DNA of 64,000 bases from Bacteroidaceae bacterium (GCA_017633615.1 JAGBPB010000028.1:1-64000), one strand, 5' to 3'. Positions 44,402 through 53,407 are shown, counted from the first letter of the stretch. The notes: generated by a model from the sequence alone, not told the origin. Program-made: numbers and translations.

Positions 44402-45508
44402 TTAGAAAACAACACCCATTCCTATATGGAAACGTTCCAGATTTGAGTAGCCGGCTCTAAGTGATATGTCAAACCATGGGAGATTAAGGTTGGGGACATA
44501 TTCCGTGAAAAAATCAAATGCAAACCGGACACCTGTAATCTTGCTGCGGTAATAGAGGGTGCCGGGTTCATAGTAACTGTCGTTTTCCTCCCTGCTGCGG
44601 CAGTTGCGCACGGTACAGTCAAGCCCCAGGCCGAGCGCGGTTCCGATTGAGAACCTTCTCAAACTGTAACCGCATTCTCCTGATATCTTGAAAGCCGTAT
44701 GGGTCTTTTCAGTAAGTATCTCATTCATATACCAGTCCCATCCTACAAGGGTTACCTTCTCACCTGTCTCGTCATCAGTGGTAACGGAAACTTTTCCTAT
44801 TTCATGGCTGACGGTGTTGAAACCTAACTGAAAACCTGCAAAAAAACTGTCAGATGTGTGATAATCAGCATGAAATGAGAGAATCTGCCCCATTCCATAG
44901 GTAAGGGATAATGTGAACAGTCCGTCGTAATGGAACTTCCCGTCATCTTCTGTGGCGTTCGCTTTTGAAAAATTGCCGCTCCTGCCTTCTGAAGTGTTTT
45001 GATATAAGAAAAGGTCTTCATTGAAGAGTCCTTTCAAAAGACTGCCTGTTGAACTGTTGTAGTAGAATCCGGGTCCATCCTTCATGTCGTCCTTCCAGTT
45101 GCCTGAGTATGTGCTGCCGTCAGCGTAGTTCATCGTACCGGGCCCATTGAACATGCCGTTTTCCCAGTATCCTTCATATGAACCGCCGTCAGCATAAAGA
45201 TATGTGCCGTATCCGCTGAATTCATGCTGTTTGAATTGACCTGAATAGCTGTCTCCGTCAGGATAACGCAGTTCTCCTTTTCCGTTCCACAGACCGTCTT
45301 TCCATTCTCCTTCATATACAGTACTGTCAGGATATACCATTTTCCCATAGCCGTTGAATAAGGAATCTGCTATCTCTCCGCAGTACCATGCGCCGTCTTC
45401 AAACCATATCGTGTCATTTGCGGCGATGGCATCGGCCGGAGTCTGTGCTTGCACCAAAAGGGTGCATACGGACAATATTGAGAGTAAGAATACGGGTTTG
45501 AGTGACAT
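44402..45508 (-). CDS. MORN-repeat protein with C-terminal beta-barrel-like half (copy 2)
   Basis: 368 residues from the ATG at 45508 (MSLKPVFLLSILSVCTLLVQAQ, a signal peptide); the frame extends to 45535 but those codons lie at the divergent promoter. Five MORN repeats (about residues 35-150) closely match those of the downstream paralogue, including KDGLWNGKGELRYPDGD. The C-terminal ~190 residues have the same barrel-like strand pattern (LFTLSLTYGMGQILSFHADY, FSIGTALGLGLDCTV, FDISLRAGYS) and end FHIGMGVVF. The two genes look like a tandem duplication that has since diverged, with better matching in the MORN part than the barrel part. Function unknown. Confidence 0.85.
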   Translation of the reverse strand: MSLKPVFLLSILSVCTLLVQAQTPADAIAANDTIWFEDGAWYCGEIADSLFNGYGKMVYPDSTVYEGEWKDGLWNGKGELRYPDGDSYSGQFKQHEFSGYGTYLYADGGSYEGYWENGMFNGPGTMNYADGSTYSGNWKDDMKDGPGFYYNSSTGSLLKGLFNEDLFLYQNTSEGRSGNFSKANATEDDGKFHYDGLFTLSLTYGMGQILSFHADYHTSDSFFAGFQLGFNTVSHEIGKVSVTTDDETGEKVTLVGWDWYMNEILTEKTHTAFKISGECGYSLRRFSIGTALGLGLDCTVRNCRSREENDSYYEPGTLYYRSKITGVRFAFDFFTEYVPNLNLPWFDISLRAGYSNLERFHIGMGVVF

Positions 45509-45535
45509 ATCGGTGTAAAGGTAGGGAAAAATCAT

Positions 45536-45543
45536 TAACTTTG
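45536..45543 (+). promoter_or_regulatory. -7 box TAACTTTG for the DUF2007-proB-proA-argF' operon
   Basis: TAACTTTG lies 30 bases before the ATG at 45574. A weaker minus-strand box (TACCTTTA, 45516-45523) for the MORN genes lies 12 bases to its left. Confidence 0.55.
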
Positions 45544-45573
45544 CGAGTTCACAATGGATAATCCCTATAAGTT

Positions 45574-45792
45574 ATGAATGAAAAACAGGATTTGGTGTGC
45601 GTGTTCAAAGGTCAGGCCTTTGAGGTGGAGGTAGTCCGTGCCCGTCTGGAATCAGAGGGCATTCCCGCAATGATCATGAACAATTCAATGAGTGCTATTT
45701 TTTCTGCATATACCGCAATGGCCGGTCCTATGGGAGTGCTTGTCAATCCTGAGGATGAGGAACGTGCCCGTAAACTAATTGAAGAACAATGA
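45574..45792 (+). CDS. DUF2007 family small protein
   Basis: 72 residues. The pattern LVCVFKGQAFEVEVVRARLESEGIPAMIMNN, then VLVNPEDEERARKLIEE, is that of DUF2007, a ferredoxin-like fold called putative signal-transducing (PII-like in shape). It has no known ligand. Its stop overlaps the proB start (ATGA), so it is translated with the proline genes and may be a regulator of them; that is inference. Confidence 0.82.
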   Translation: MNEKQDLVCVFKGQAFEVEVVRARLESEGIPAMIMNNSMSAIFSAYTAMAGPMGVLVNPEDEERARKLIEEQ

Positions 45793-46568
45793 AACAGCCT
45801 GAACGTATAGCTGTCAAGGTGGGCAGCAATGTGCTTACCCGTGCTGACGGACGTCTTGATATAGCCAGGATGGCGGCTTTGGTCGATCAGATAGCAGAAC
45901 TGCGTCACAAGGGTATTGAGGTTCTGCTTATTTCATCAGGTGCGGTAGCATCAGGTCGCGGTGCGCTGCCCGCTCTCAAGGATGAGAGTGTAACCGGCCG
46001 CCAGTTGTTTGCCGCAGTGGGCCAGGCCAAGCTCATTGAGCATTACTACGACCTGTTCCAGGAGTATGGCATAACTGTAGGCCAGATTCTTACCACAAAG
46101 GAGAATTTCATCAACGAGACTCTCCATGCCAACCAGATGCGTTGTATGAAGGCAATGCTTGACAACGGCATCGTACCTGTCATCAATGAGAATGATACGG
46201 TATCTGTAGAGGAACTTATGTTCACTGATAACGACGAGCTTTCAGGTCTTGTGGCACGCATGATGAAAGCTGAGCTACTCATTATTCTGAGCAATGTGGA
46301 CGGTGTGTTTACCGGTAATCCCGATGAACCCGGTTCTGAGCTCATACATGATGTATATCCTGATGATGACTACTCGTCATGCGTAGGCAGCAACAAGTCA
46401 AAATATGGCCGTGGCGGCATGCTGACCAAGATGAAGACCGCTCTTGGCGTGGCTGCCGACGGCATTGAGGTGCGTATTGCAAACGGCCGCCGTCAGGATG
46501 TGCTGCTTGAGGTCCTTACAGATCCCGAGAATGCCCGTTGCACCCGTTTCCATGCTTCAAAGAAATAA
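45789..46568 (+). CDS. proB: Glutamate 5-kinase without PUA domain
   Basis: 259 residues. The amino-acid-kinase domain is complete: [60 protein letters not shown] and [21 protein letters not shown]. The protein stops right after [11 protein letters not shown], which is where E. coli ProB (367 aa) enters its C-terminal PUA domain, so about 100 residues are absent. It makes glutamyl 5-phosphate for proline synthesis. proA starts 2 bases after the stop. Confidence 0.93.
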   Translation: MKQPERIAVKVGSNVLTRADGRLDIARMAALVDQIAELRHKGIEVLLISSGAVASGRGALPALKDESVTGRQLFAAVGQAKLIEHYYDLFQEYGITVGQILTTKENFINETLHANQMRCMKAMLDNGIVPVINENDTVSVEELMFTDNDELSGLVARMMKAELLIILSNVDGVFTGNPDEPGSELIHDVYPDDDYSSCVGSNKSKYGRGGMLTKMKTALGVAADGIEVRIANGRRQDVLLEVLTDPENARCTRFHASKK

Positions 46569-46570
46569 CC

Positions 46571-47815
46571 ATGATAGAGAATACCTTACAACTTCTTAAA
46601 GATGCATCATATTCTCTTCCGGTACTGGAGGAGAATCAGATAAATGACCTGCTGCTCACTCTGGCTGATGCCATTGAGAGCAATGCTTCCGTTCTGCTTG
46701 AGGCTAACGCCAAGGATCTGGCCCGTATGGACCGCAGCAATCCTGTTTATGACCGCCTTCTTCTGACAGAGGATCGACTTAAGGGAATAGCGTCCGATAT
46801 GCGTCACGTGGCAGAACTGGAAAGCCCTGTCGGTAAGGTCATAGACGAAAGGGTCCGCCCCAACGGTATGAAGCTGACCCGTGTACGTGTACCGTTCGGT
46901 GTAATAGGCGTCATATATGAGGCCCGTCCAAACGTAAGTTTTGACGTATTCTCGCTCTGCTTCAAGTCACGCAACGCCTGCGCCCTCAAGGGTGGCAGCG
47001 ATGCCTATGACTCCAACTGCGCCATAGTTGACCTGATACACCGTGTCCTTGAGCAGAAGGGCATAGATCCCCATGTTGTAGAACTGCTTCCTGCCGGCCA
47101 TGAGGCTGCCGCCGAACTTATGAAGGCCGTAGGTATGGTAGACCTGCTTATTCCGCGCGGCAGTGCACGCCTTATCAAGTCGGTCCGCGAGCAGGCTCAG
47201 ATACCGTGCATAGAGACCGGAGCAGGAGTATGTCACACTTACTTTGATAAGGAAGGTGACCTCAAGAAGGGAACCGATATAATATTCAACTCCAAGACCC
47301 GTCGCGTCAGTGTATGCAATGCGCTTGACTCACTGGTCATTCATGCTGACCGCCTTAAGGATCTGCCTGAGCTCTGCATCCGTATGGCTGATAAGAACGT
47401 AGTCATTGAGGCCGATGAGCAGGCCTACGCTGCTCTTGAGGGAAAGTATCCCGCAGAACTGCTGGAGCATGCCACTGATGAGAGTTACGGCAGGGAGTTC
47501 CTGGCATACCGTATGTCAATAAAGACTGTTGGTTCATTTGAGGAAGCCCTGATGCATATTCGCCGATATACATCACATCACAGCGAGTGCATCGTGACTG
47601 AGAATGCCGGATACGGACGTAAGTTCCAGCAGTACATCGACGCCGCCTGCGTCTATGTGAACGTGTCAACCGCATTTACAGATGGTGCACAGTTCGGACT
47701 GGGAGCCGAGATCGGTATCAGCACCCAGAAGATGCATGCCCGCGGTCCTATGGGACTTGAAGAGATTACAACATACAAATGGCTGATCAACGGTGACGGC
47801 CAGACAAGACAATAA
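46571..47815 (+). CDS. proA: Gamma-glutamyl phosphate reductase
   Basis: 414 residues from the ATG at 46571; the frame upstream to 46538 overlaps proB and is ignored. Aldehyde-dehydrogenase-like fold: [24 protein letters not shown], the catalytic Cys in [12 protein letters not shown], and [24 protein letters not shown] at the end. It reduces glutamyl phosphate to the semialdehyde using NADPH. It follows proB by 2 bases and argF' follows by 12. Confidence 0.96.
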   Translation: MIENTLQLLKDASYSLPVLEENQINDLLLTLADAIESNASVLLEANAKDLARMDRSNPVYDRLLLTEDRLKGIASDMRHVAELESPVGKVIDERVRPNGMKLTRVRVPFGVIGVIYEARPNVSFDVFSLCFKSRNACALKGGSDAYDSNCAIVDLIHRVLEQKGIDPHVVELLPAGHEAAAELMKAVGMVDLLIPRGSARLIKSVREQAQIPCIETGAGVCHTYFDKEGDLKKGTDIIFNSKTRRVSVCNALDSLVIHADRLKDLPELCIRMADKNVVIEADEQAYAALEGKYPAELLEHATDESYGREFLAYRMSIKTVGSFEEALMHIRRYTSHHSECIVTENAGYGRKFQQYIDAACVYVNVSTAFTDGAQFGLGAEIGISTQKMHARGPMGLEEITTYKWLINGDGQTRQ

Positions 47816-47827
47816 ACCTGTTTAAGG

Positions 47828-48784
47828 ATGAGACATTTTACTTGCGTTAAAGATCTGGGTGATCTGCATAAGGCATTGCAGGAGGCCCTTGAGATAAAGA
47901 GAGACCGTTTCAAGTATGTAGAGCTGGGACGTAACAAGACCTTGCTTATGGTGTTCTTCAACTCCAGCCTGCGTACCCGCTTGAGTACTCAGAAAGCTGC
48001 CCTCAACCTGGGCATGAACGTGATTGTGCTGGATGTCAACCAGGGTGCATGGAAACTGGAGACAGAGCGCGGCGTGATAATGGACGGTGATAAATCTGAG
48101 CATCTGCTTGAGGCTATTCCCGTTATGGGTTGCTACTGCGATGTCATCGGCGTGCGTTCATTCGCCCGTTTTGAGAGCCGTGAGGATGATTATGAGGAGA
48201 AGATACTCAACCAGTTCATCCAATACTCAGGCCGCCCCGTTTTCTCAATGGAGGCTGCTACAGGACATCCGCTCCAGAGTTTTGCTGACTGGATTACCAT
48301 TGAGGAACACAAGACCGTAGAGCGTCCCAAGGTCGTCATGAGTTGGGCTCCGCATCCTAAAGCTCTGCCGCAGGCCGTTCCTAACTCATTTGCACAGTGG
48401 ATGGTTGCTGCCGGTTATGACGTAGTTGTTACACACCCTGAAGGTTATGAACTTGACCCCAAGTTCACCGCAGGTGCCAGGATAGAGTATGACCAGATGA
48501 AAGCCTTTGAGGGCGCACACTTCATTTACGGAAAGAACTGGTCATGCGCCAGCCCCGAGCATTACGGTGAGGTGCTGAGCAAGGACCGCAGCTGGACCAT
48601 CAGTGACCGTCAGATGGCAGTAACTGACAATGCCTTCTTTATGCACTGCCTGCCTGTACGCCGTAACATGATTGTGACAGATGATGTGATAGAGAGCCCC
48701 CGTTCTCTTGTTATTCCGGAGGCTGCCAACCGTGAGATATCGGCAACAGTTGTTCTCAAAAAGATACTTGAGGGTCTGAAATAA
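47828..48784 (+). CDS. argF': N-succinylornithine transcarbamylase (ArgF') with Ser90
   Basis: 318 residues. Carbamoyl-phosphate binding is by FFNSSLRTRLSTQKAALNLG, and the C-terminal HCLPVRRNMIVTDDV is present. By memory it is closely similar to the Bacteroides fragilis enzyme shown to carbamoylate N-succinyl-L-ornithine. The residue that sets acetyl versus succinyl preference (Glu92 in the Xanthomonas acetyl enzyme, Pro90 in B. fragilis) is Ser90 here (MDGDKSEHLLEA). Exchange of that Glu for Ser, Pro, Ala or Val was reported to give succinyl specificity, so the succinyl activity is favoured. It is in the arginine pathway, placed with the proline genes. It ends 3 bases from the convergent NigD-like gene. 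Confidence 0.9.
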   Translation: MRHFTCVKDLGDLHKALQEALEIKRDRFKYVELGRNKTLLMVFFNSSLRTRLSTQKAALNLGMNVIVLDVNQGAWKLETERGVIMDGDKSEHLLEAIPVMGCYCDVIGVRSFARFESREDDYEEKILNQFIQYSGRPVFSMEAATGHPLQSFADWITIEEHKTVERPKVVMSWAPHPKALPQAVPNSFAQWMVAAGYDVVVTHPEGYELDPKFTAGARIEYDQMKAFEGAHFIYGKNWSCASPEHYGEVLSKDRSWTISDRQMAVTDNAFFMHCLPVRRNMIVTDDVIESPRSLVIPEAANREISATVVLKKILEGLK

Positions 48785-48787
48785 GGA

Positions 48788-49417
48788 TTACCTGTAAATC
48801 AGTTTATAGTCATAGTCTTCCTGATAACCTTTGCAGCTCAGGAAGACTGTGTCGTTCTTGCCTAGACCGTAACCGGCCAGCGGAATGGACAGATAGGCAT
48901 GTTTTGTATAGACCTGACCGTCACCGTAGGCATTGTGGTAGATGGTGAAACTGAGTTTTCCGGGAGTGTCCAGATGCGTATATCCGATTTTATGCTTTGT
49001 ACCTTCTTTCTGCACTTTAACACCTAAACTCAGATTGAGGAATCCGCCTCCTATGTAGACACTCTCTATCTGCACGGGATCTTTAATACGTAATGAATCT
49101 TCAATCACTGAATCCTCTGGTGCCTTGTATGCGAAAGGATAAACCTTCTGCAGAATACGTGCGGAGTTGTTTTCTTCAAGTGCAATGACAACAACCATAC
49201 GCAACAGAGTGTCAGGAGTGAACTTTTCAGTCTCTCCACTGATCATATACTGATTGCCCAGATCATCATTCAAAACGCTGATATACCCTTCTGAGTCGGT
49301 ATATCCGGTCATGAAACCGCTCAACATGGTTTCAATTTCATCTTTTTCTTTACATGAGATAAAAACTGTAAAGCATGCTGCTGCAGCCAGAACGAATGTT
49401 GCTGTAAATCTTTTCAT
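48788..49417 (-). CDS. NigD-like lipoprotein
   Basis: 209 residues from the ATG at 49417. The frame upstream (to 49492) overlaps the acyltransferase gene and has no start-like features. The lipobox is VFISCKEKDE. The domain pattern, with VLNDDLGNQYMISGE, DTLLRMVVVIALEEN and repeated beta strands ending YQEDYDYKLIYR, matches the NigD-like family of Bacteroidales lipoproteins. NigD was first linked to bacteriocin loci, but most members are of unknown function. Its ATG overlaps the acyltransferase stop (TGATG), so translation is coupled. Confidence 0.75.
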   Translation of the reverse strand: MKRFTATFVLAAAACFTVFISCKEKDEIETMLSGFMTGYTDSEGYISVLNDDLGNQYMISGETEKFTPDTLLRMVVVIALEENNSARILQKVYPFAYKAPEDSVIEDSLRIKDPVQIESVYIGGGFLNLSLGVKVQKEGTKHKIGYTHLDTPGKLSFTIYHNAYGDGQVYTKHAYLSIPLAGYGLGKNDTVFLSCKGYQEDYDYKLIYR

Positions 49418-50571
49418 CACTGTGATACGCTTAACTGGTTGATGAGCGGGTTGGCATACATGGTCAGGATTCTCTCCTTGAGATAATCCCAATCAGGGGC
49501 GGGTATAGTTATCTTGGCCAGTTGTCCGTCAAGATACTTCATGAATTTCTGTTTGTCACGCTCTGTATAATAGGCTGATTGTGCATTGTCACCCCGCAGC
49601 ATATCGAGCGCAATCCTGTTACATGGATATATCTTGTAACCCTTGAAAATATGTTTGTCTATAACGGCGGCTACCTGATCCAGGAACTGGTTGCGCGGTA
49701 CGGAATCATCCATACCGGCGATCTCGTTGTCAATAGGTTCAGAAACCTCATAGTGAATACGTCCTTTGTAGCCGTTAATGCCGGTTTTCATGTTGTCCAG
49801 GTCATCTTGCTTGGATTTCCTGTATCCCGGGTTATCCCGCTTGAGCTGGAACTCCTCTGCCTTGAGCCAATCACATGGATCATATTCATAGCTTATGGTC
49901 AGGGGCGTTATGTGCAGCGACATAAGTTTTTCACGTAAGGAACCTTGACCTGACATGGAAAGCATCTTGAGAACACTCTTCTGTGTGCGGTCGTCAGAAT
50001 CTTTTGCACGCCCCTCACGTTGTGCCAACCACACTGGTTTGCGTTTTTTTTCAATAACAAAACGTATGTAAGAGGAGAGTTTTTCTGAAGCCTCAAGCAG
50101 TTCGGCGGCACTGGCAGAACGGTTAACAATAAAACTGCGGTTAAGCCTTACTATGGTCTCTATCCAGGGATAAATGAGAAGGTTATTTCCGATTCCTATT
50201 TCAACTGATGATTTGCCATTTGTAAGGAGTATGTAATCCAGAAAAGCCGAATCAAGAACTATATCTCTGTGATTTGAAAGGAAGAGGTAATCCTGACGCT
50301 CCTTTGGCATGCTCTTGAGGTTATGTGAGAATCCGTCACAGCTCTTCTTGAAGTTCCTTTTGATAATGGGGAGTATCATACCAAGCTGGAAACCGTCAAT
50401 GGTCTTGAAGCGTTTGGTATAAAGTTTGATAGCCCAAACCGGGATACCTTTCAGGTTGGGACGGAGTATAGTCCTTCTGAATCTGGTATCCTCCAATAGA
50501 CGGAGTATGGCACCACGTACCTCAGAGTCCTCATAGGACCTCATTGATTCAAATTCCTGGGGTATCTCCAT
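49417..50571 (-). CDS. PlsC-like acyltransferase with altered HX4D motif
   Basis: 384 residues. The acyltransferase core is recognisable in FLSNHRDIVLDSAFLDYILL, LIYPWIETIVRLNRSFIVNR, AQREGRAKDSDDRTQ and ITPLTISYEYDP, which correspond to blocks I to IV. In block I the histidine is followed by Asp at +2 and +6, not the usual +5 (HX4D). The family should acylate a glycerolipid or a similar acceptor at the inner face of the membrane, but the acceptor is unknown. It lies 12 bases after ddl in the PASTA-rluA-ddl operon. Its stop overlaps the NigD-like start. Confidence 0.8.
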   Translation of the reverse strand: MEIPQEFESMRSYEDSEVRGAILRLLEDTRFRRTILRPNLKGIPVWAIKLYTKRFKTIDGFQLGMILPIIKRNFKKSCDGFSHNLKSMPKERQDYLFLSNHRDIVLDSAFLDYILLTNGKSSVEIGIGNNLLIYPWIETIVRLNRSFIVNRSASAAELLEASEKLSSYIRFVIEKKRKPVWLAQREGRAKDSDDRTQKSVLKMLSMSGQGSLREKLMSLHITPLTISYEYDPCDWLKAEEFQLKRDNPGYRKSKQDDLDNMKTGINGYKGRIHYEVSEPIDNEIAGMDDSVPRNQFLDQVAAVIDKHIFKGYKIYPCNRIALDMLRGDNAQSAYYTERDKQKFMKYLDGQLAKITIPAPDWDYLKERILTMYANPLINQLSVSQ

Positions 50572-50583
50572 TTCTTTCCTGGA

Positions 50584-51561
50584 TTAAAAGCTGTCCTCAA
50601 TTATCTCTGTAAATACATCAGTCAGGTTCATGCCGGCGGCTCTTATCTGCTGTGGGATAAAACTGGTGGCTGTCATACCCGGGGTGGTGTTGACCTCAAG
50701 CAGGTTTATCTTGTCTCCGTCTGTGATTATGTAGTCATTGCGTATGATTCCGTGACAGCCTATCAGGTCATATATCCGGGCTGTGAGGTCCTGAATACGG
50801 TCACGCAGCTCATCGGAAATGCGGGCAGGAGTGATTTCCTCAACCTTGCCGTTATACTTGGCATCATAATCAAAGAAGTCACTCTTGGGTACGACCTCCG
50901 TCACGGGCAGTTTCACTTCACGCTTACGGGTCTTGTAATAACCGTTGGTAACCTCAGTGCCTTGCATGAATGACTCTATCATTATTTCATTATTCTCCTT
51001 GAAAGCCTCCTCTACGGCGGGTATTATCTGCTCACGCGTCTTGACCTTTGTGGTGCCGAAACTTGAACCGCCGTCAGTGGGCTTGATAAAGCAGGGCAGA
51101 CCTACCTTGCTGATTATCTTGTCGGGGTCCACTTTGTCTCCCTTGCGAAGGCGGCGTGAATTGGCTACGTTGACCTTGCAGCTTTTCATCGTCTTGTTAA
51201 GTACAAACTTATTGAACGTAAGGGCTGACGCCAGAACATCACATGTTGAGAACGGGATACGCATCAGTCTGAGATAGCCTTCAAATACGCCGTTCTCTCC
51301 GGGAGTGCCGTGTATCGTTATGTAGGCATAGTCAAACACCTTCTTTGTACCTTGATGGCTGAAACTGAAATCATTCCTGTCAACAGGTGCCGTCACTCCC
51401 TCCTTTACATGAACCTGCCAGTTCTTGCCTTCAATCTCAACTATATAAGGTTCATACCTGTTCTTGTCCATGTGCTCCAGGATGGTGGCAGCACTCCTGA
51501 GTGATACCGGGTTCTCACTTGAATCACCTCCGGCAACTATTGCAATTATACGTTTTGTCAT
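50584..51561 (-). CDS. ddl: D-alanine--D-alanine ligase
   Basis: 325 residues, ATP-grasp fold. The start IIAIVAGGDSSENPVSLRSAATI, the substrate loop TIHGTPGENGVFEGYLRLMRIPFSTCD, ATP binding in PCFIKPTDGGSSFGTTKV, and the metal-binding end INLLEVNTTPGMTATSFIPQ are intact. It makes D-Ala-D-Ala for peptidoglycan. The gene is 7 bases after the pseudouridine synthase and 12 before the acyltransferase. Confidence 0.96.
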   Translation of the reverse strand: MTKRIIAIVAGGDSSENPVSLRSAATILEHMDKNRYEPYIVEIEGKNWQVHVKEGVTAPVDRNDFSFSHQGTKKVFDYAYITIHGTPGENGVFEGYLRLMRIPFSTCDVLASALTFNKFVLNKTMKSCKVNVANSRRLRKGDKVDPDKIISKVGLPCFIKPTDGGSSFGTTKVKTREQIIPAVEEAFKENNEIMIESFMQGTEVTNGYYKTRKREVKLPVTEVVPKSDFFDYDAKYNGKVEEITPARISDELRDRIQDLTARIYDLIGCHGIIRNDYIITDGDKINLLEVNTTPGMTATSFIPQQIRAAGMNLTDVFTEIIEDSF

Positions 51562-51568
51562 TTATATG

Positions 51569-52639
51569 TTATTTTTCAAAATCTCTTGATTTCACATAGT
51601 CACGCCATCTGTTTAAGAGCGTGCTCATATCCTCCGGCAGTTCAGAGTTGAAAAACATCTCCTGGCCGGTAACAGGGTGTACAAAACCCAGTGTCTTGGC
51701 ATGCAGGGCCTGACGCGGGCATACCTCAAAGCAGTTCTGCACAAACTGTCGGTAACGGCTGTATGTGGTGCCTTTGAGTATCTGGTCTCCTCCATATCGG
51801 CTGTCGCTGAACAAGGGGTGGCCCAAATGTTTCATGTGCACCCTTATCTGGTGTGTCCGTCCGGTCTCCAGACGGCATTCCACGAGTGATGTGTAACCAA
51901 ACCGCTCCAGCACGGTGTAGTGCGTCACCGCATGTTTTCCCACCTCCGGGTCAAATGAGACAGCCATCTGCAGACGGTCCTTGGGATTTCGGGTTATCTG
52001 GCTCTCGACAGTACCTTCAGCCGGTTGGGGAACGCCCCATACCAGTGCCTGATATGCTCGTTTGGTGGTCTTGTCATAAAACTGTTTGCCCAGACTGGTC
52101 TTGGCATCGGGAGTCTTGGCAACCACCAGCAGTCCTGATGTGTCCTTGTCTATGCGGTGAACCAGTCCTACCTGAGGGCTGTTGGGGTCATAGTCCGGGT
52201 TATCACGCAGATGCCACGCCACGGCGTTTACCAGAGTACCGTGAAAATTGCCGCATCCTGGGTGAACCACCAGCCCTGCAGGCTTGTTTACCACCAGAAG
52301 GCAATCATCTTCATACACTATGTCCAGAGGTATATCCTCAGGTTCAATGTCACTGCTGTAACGCGGACGGTCCATCATTACCGTAATCACGTCCAGCGGC
52401 TTGACCTTGTAATTGCTCTTGACAGGACGGCCGTTTGCCATCACCATTCCGGCATCGGCGGCTTTCTGTATGCGGTTGCGGGATGAGTGTTCCAGGTGGT
52501 CAAAAAGGAACTTGTCAACACGGAGCAGACTTTGGCCCTTATCGGCTACAACGCGGAAGTGTTCATACAACTCTACCGCATCGGGGGTTGGTTCAAGGTC
52601 ATCGAGTGACTCTTCAATCTCGTCCTCCAGATTAAGCAT
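51569..52639 (-). CDS. RluA-family 23S rRNA pseudouridine synthase
   Basis: 356 residues. An N-terminal S4 RNA-binding domain (LRVDKFLFDHLEHSSRNRIQKA, then NGRPVKSNYKVKPLD) precedes the catalytic domain. The catalytic Asp is in LVHRIDKDTSGLLVVAKT; the other conserved segments are VNKPAGLVVHPGCGNFHGTLVNA and CRLETGRTHQIRVHMKHLGHPLFSD. The architecture and length are closest to RluD, which modifies helix 69 of 23S rRNA, but RluC-type activity cannot be excluded. It lies 5 bases after the PASTA gene. Confidence 0.92.
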   Translation of the reverse strand: MLNLEDEIEESLDDLEPTPDAVELYEHFRVVADKGQSLLRVDKFLFDHLEHSSRNRIQKAADAGMVMANGRPVKSNYKVKPLDVITVMMDRPRYSSDIEPEDIPLDIVYEDDCLLVVNKPAGLVVHPGCGNFHGTLVNAVAWHLRDNPDYDPNSPQVGLVHRIDKDTSGLLVVAKTPDAKTSLGKQFYDKTTKRAYQALVWGVPQPAEGTVESQITRNPKDRLQMAVSFDPEVGKHAVTHYTVLERFGYTSLVECRLETGRTHQIRVHMKHLGHPLFSDSRYGGDQILKGTTYSRYRQFVQNCFEVCPRQALHAKTLGFVHPVTGQEMFFNSELPEDMSTLLNRWRDYVKSRDFEK

Positions 52640-52644
52640 GACGG

Positions 52645-53259
52645 CTACTCAAAAAAATCAGAATCGATTACAGCAGTTGAGTCAATGCTGCTTTCTTCAA
52701 TAACGGGGTTGCCGTTGCCGGCAACAATGGTCAGCATGGAGCCCTCCGGGATCTCAGTTCCGGCCTCAATTTTCTGTTCCTGATACCTTATTTCATATAC
52801 CCAGTCCTGGTCTCCGTCAATATAGACGGTGGGGCCGAGCTTGAATCCTGCAGCCTGAAGGTAGGATTCTGCAGCGCGCAGGGAACTGTTGTCAGCCAGG
52901 TCAGGAACAGCCTTGGTGGGTTCCTTGCCGGAGTTAAGTGTAAGATAAATTTTGCGGCCCTCCTTTACGTATGCTCCGGGTTTCGGCTTCTGTTCGATGA
53001 CACCTCCCTCTACCATCATCTTGTCAAATTTGTAGTCAGAGATCTCATAATTCAATCCGGTAGAGGCAAGGATCCGGCCTGCCTCCTCCTCATACATACC
53101 GGATACGTCCGGAACAGTGATGTACTGTCCGTGGCGCGTGTATGATTTCATCCAACGGAACGTAATGATTATCAACATAACAGCCAGAATAACCATAGCC
53201 AGTATGTTGAGTAGGAGAATCAACAGTCCGTGCTTCTTTTTTGTATTGTCTTTTGCCAT
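52645..53259 (-). CDS. Single-pass membrane protein with PASTA domains
   Basis: 204 residues. A short basic cytoplasmic tail, one membrane helix (about 12-32, LLILLLNILAMVILAVMLII), then two to three PASTA units: YITVPDVSGMYEEEAGRILASTGLNYEI with GGVIEQKPKPGAYVKEGRKIYLTLN, then AVPDLADNSSLRAAESYLQAAGFKLG with EAGTEIPEGSMLTIVAG. PASTA domains bind peptidoglycan fragments or beta-lactams in kinases and PBPs; no such enzyme domain is present here. The tail EESSIDSTAVIDSDFFE is acidic. It heads the operon with rluA-type, ddl, acyltransferase and NigD-like genes. Confidence 0.88.
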   Translation of the reverse strand: MAKDNTKKKHGLLILLLNILAMVILAVMLIIITFRWMKSYTRHGQYITVPDVSGMYEEEAGRILASTGLNYEISDYKFDKMMVEGGVIEQKPKPGAYVKEGRKIYLTLNSGKEPTKAVPDLADNSSLRAAESYLQAAGFKLGPTVYIDGDQDWVYEIRYQEQKIEAGTEIPEGSMLTIVAGNGNPVIEESSIDSTAVIDSDFFE

Positions 53260-53282
53260 GTACCAAATCCTTTTACTGTTTG

Positions 53283-53290
53283 CAAAAATA
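53283..53290 (-). promoter_or_regulatory. -7 box TATTTTTG for the PASTA-ddl operon
   Basis: On the minus strand TATTTTTG lies 23 bases before the PASTA gene start at 53259. Confidence 0.45.
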
Positions 53291-53407
53291 GTTATTTTTC
53301 AGGTGCGAAAGGCCTTTTTTTTAGCTATTTTGAGTTCAATAAGGTATAAAAATGAGTTGTTTTTTCACTTTTTCTCGATTTTATGTATGGTTTAGATTCA
53401 TTTTGAT

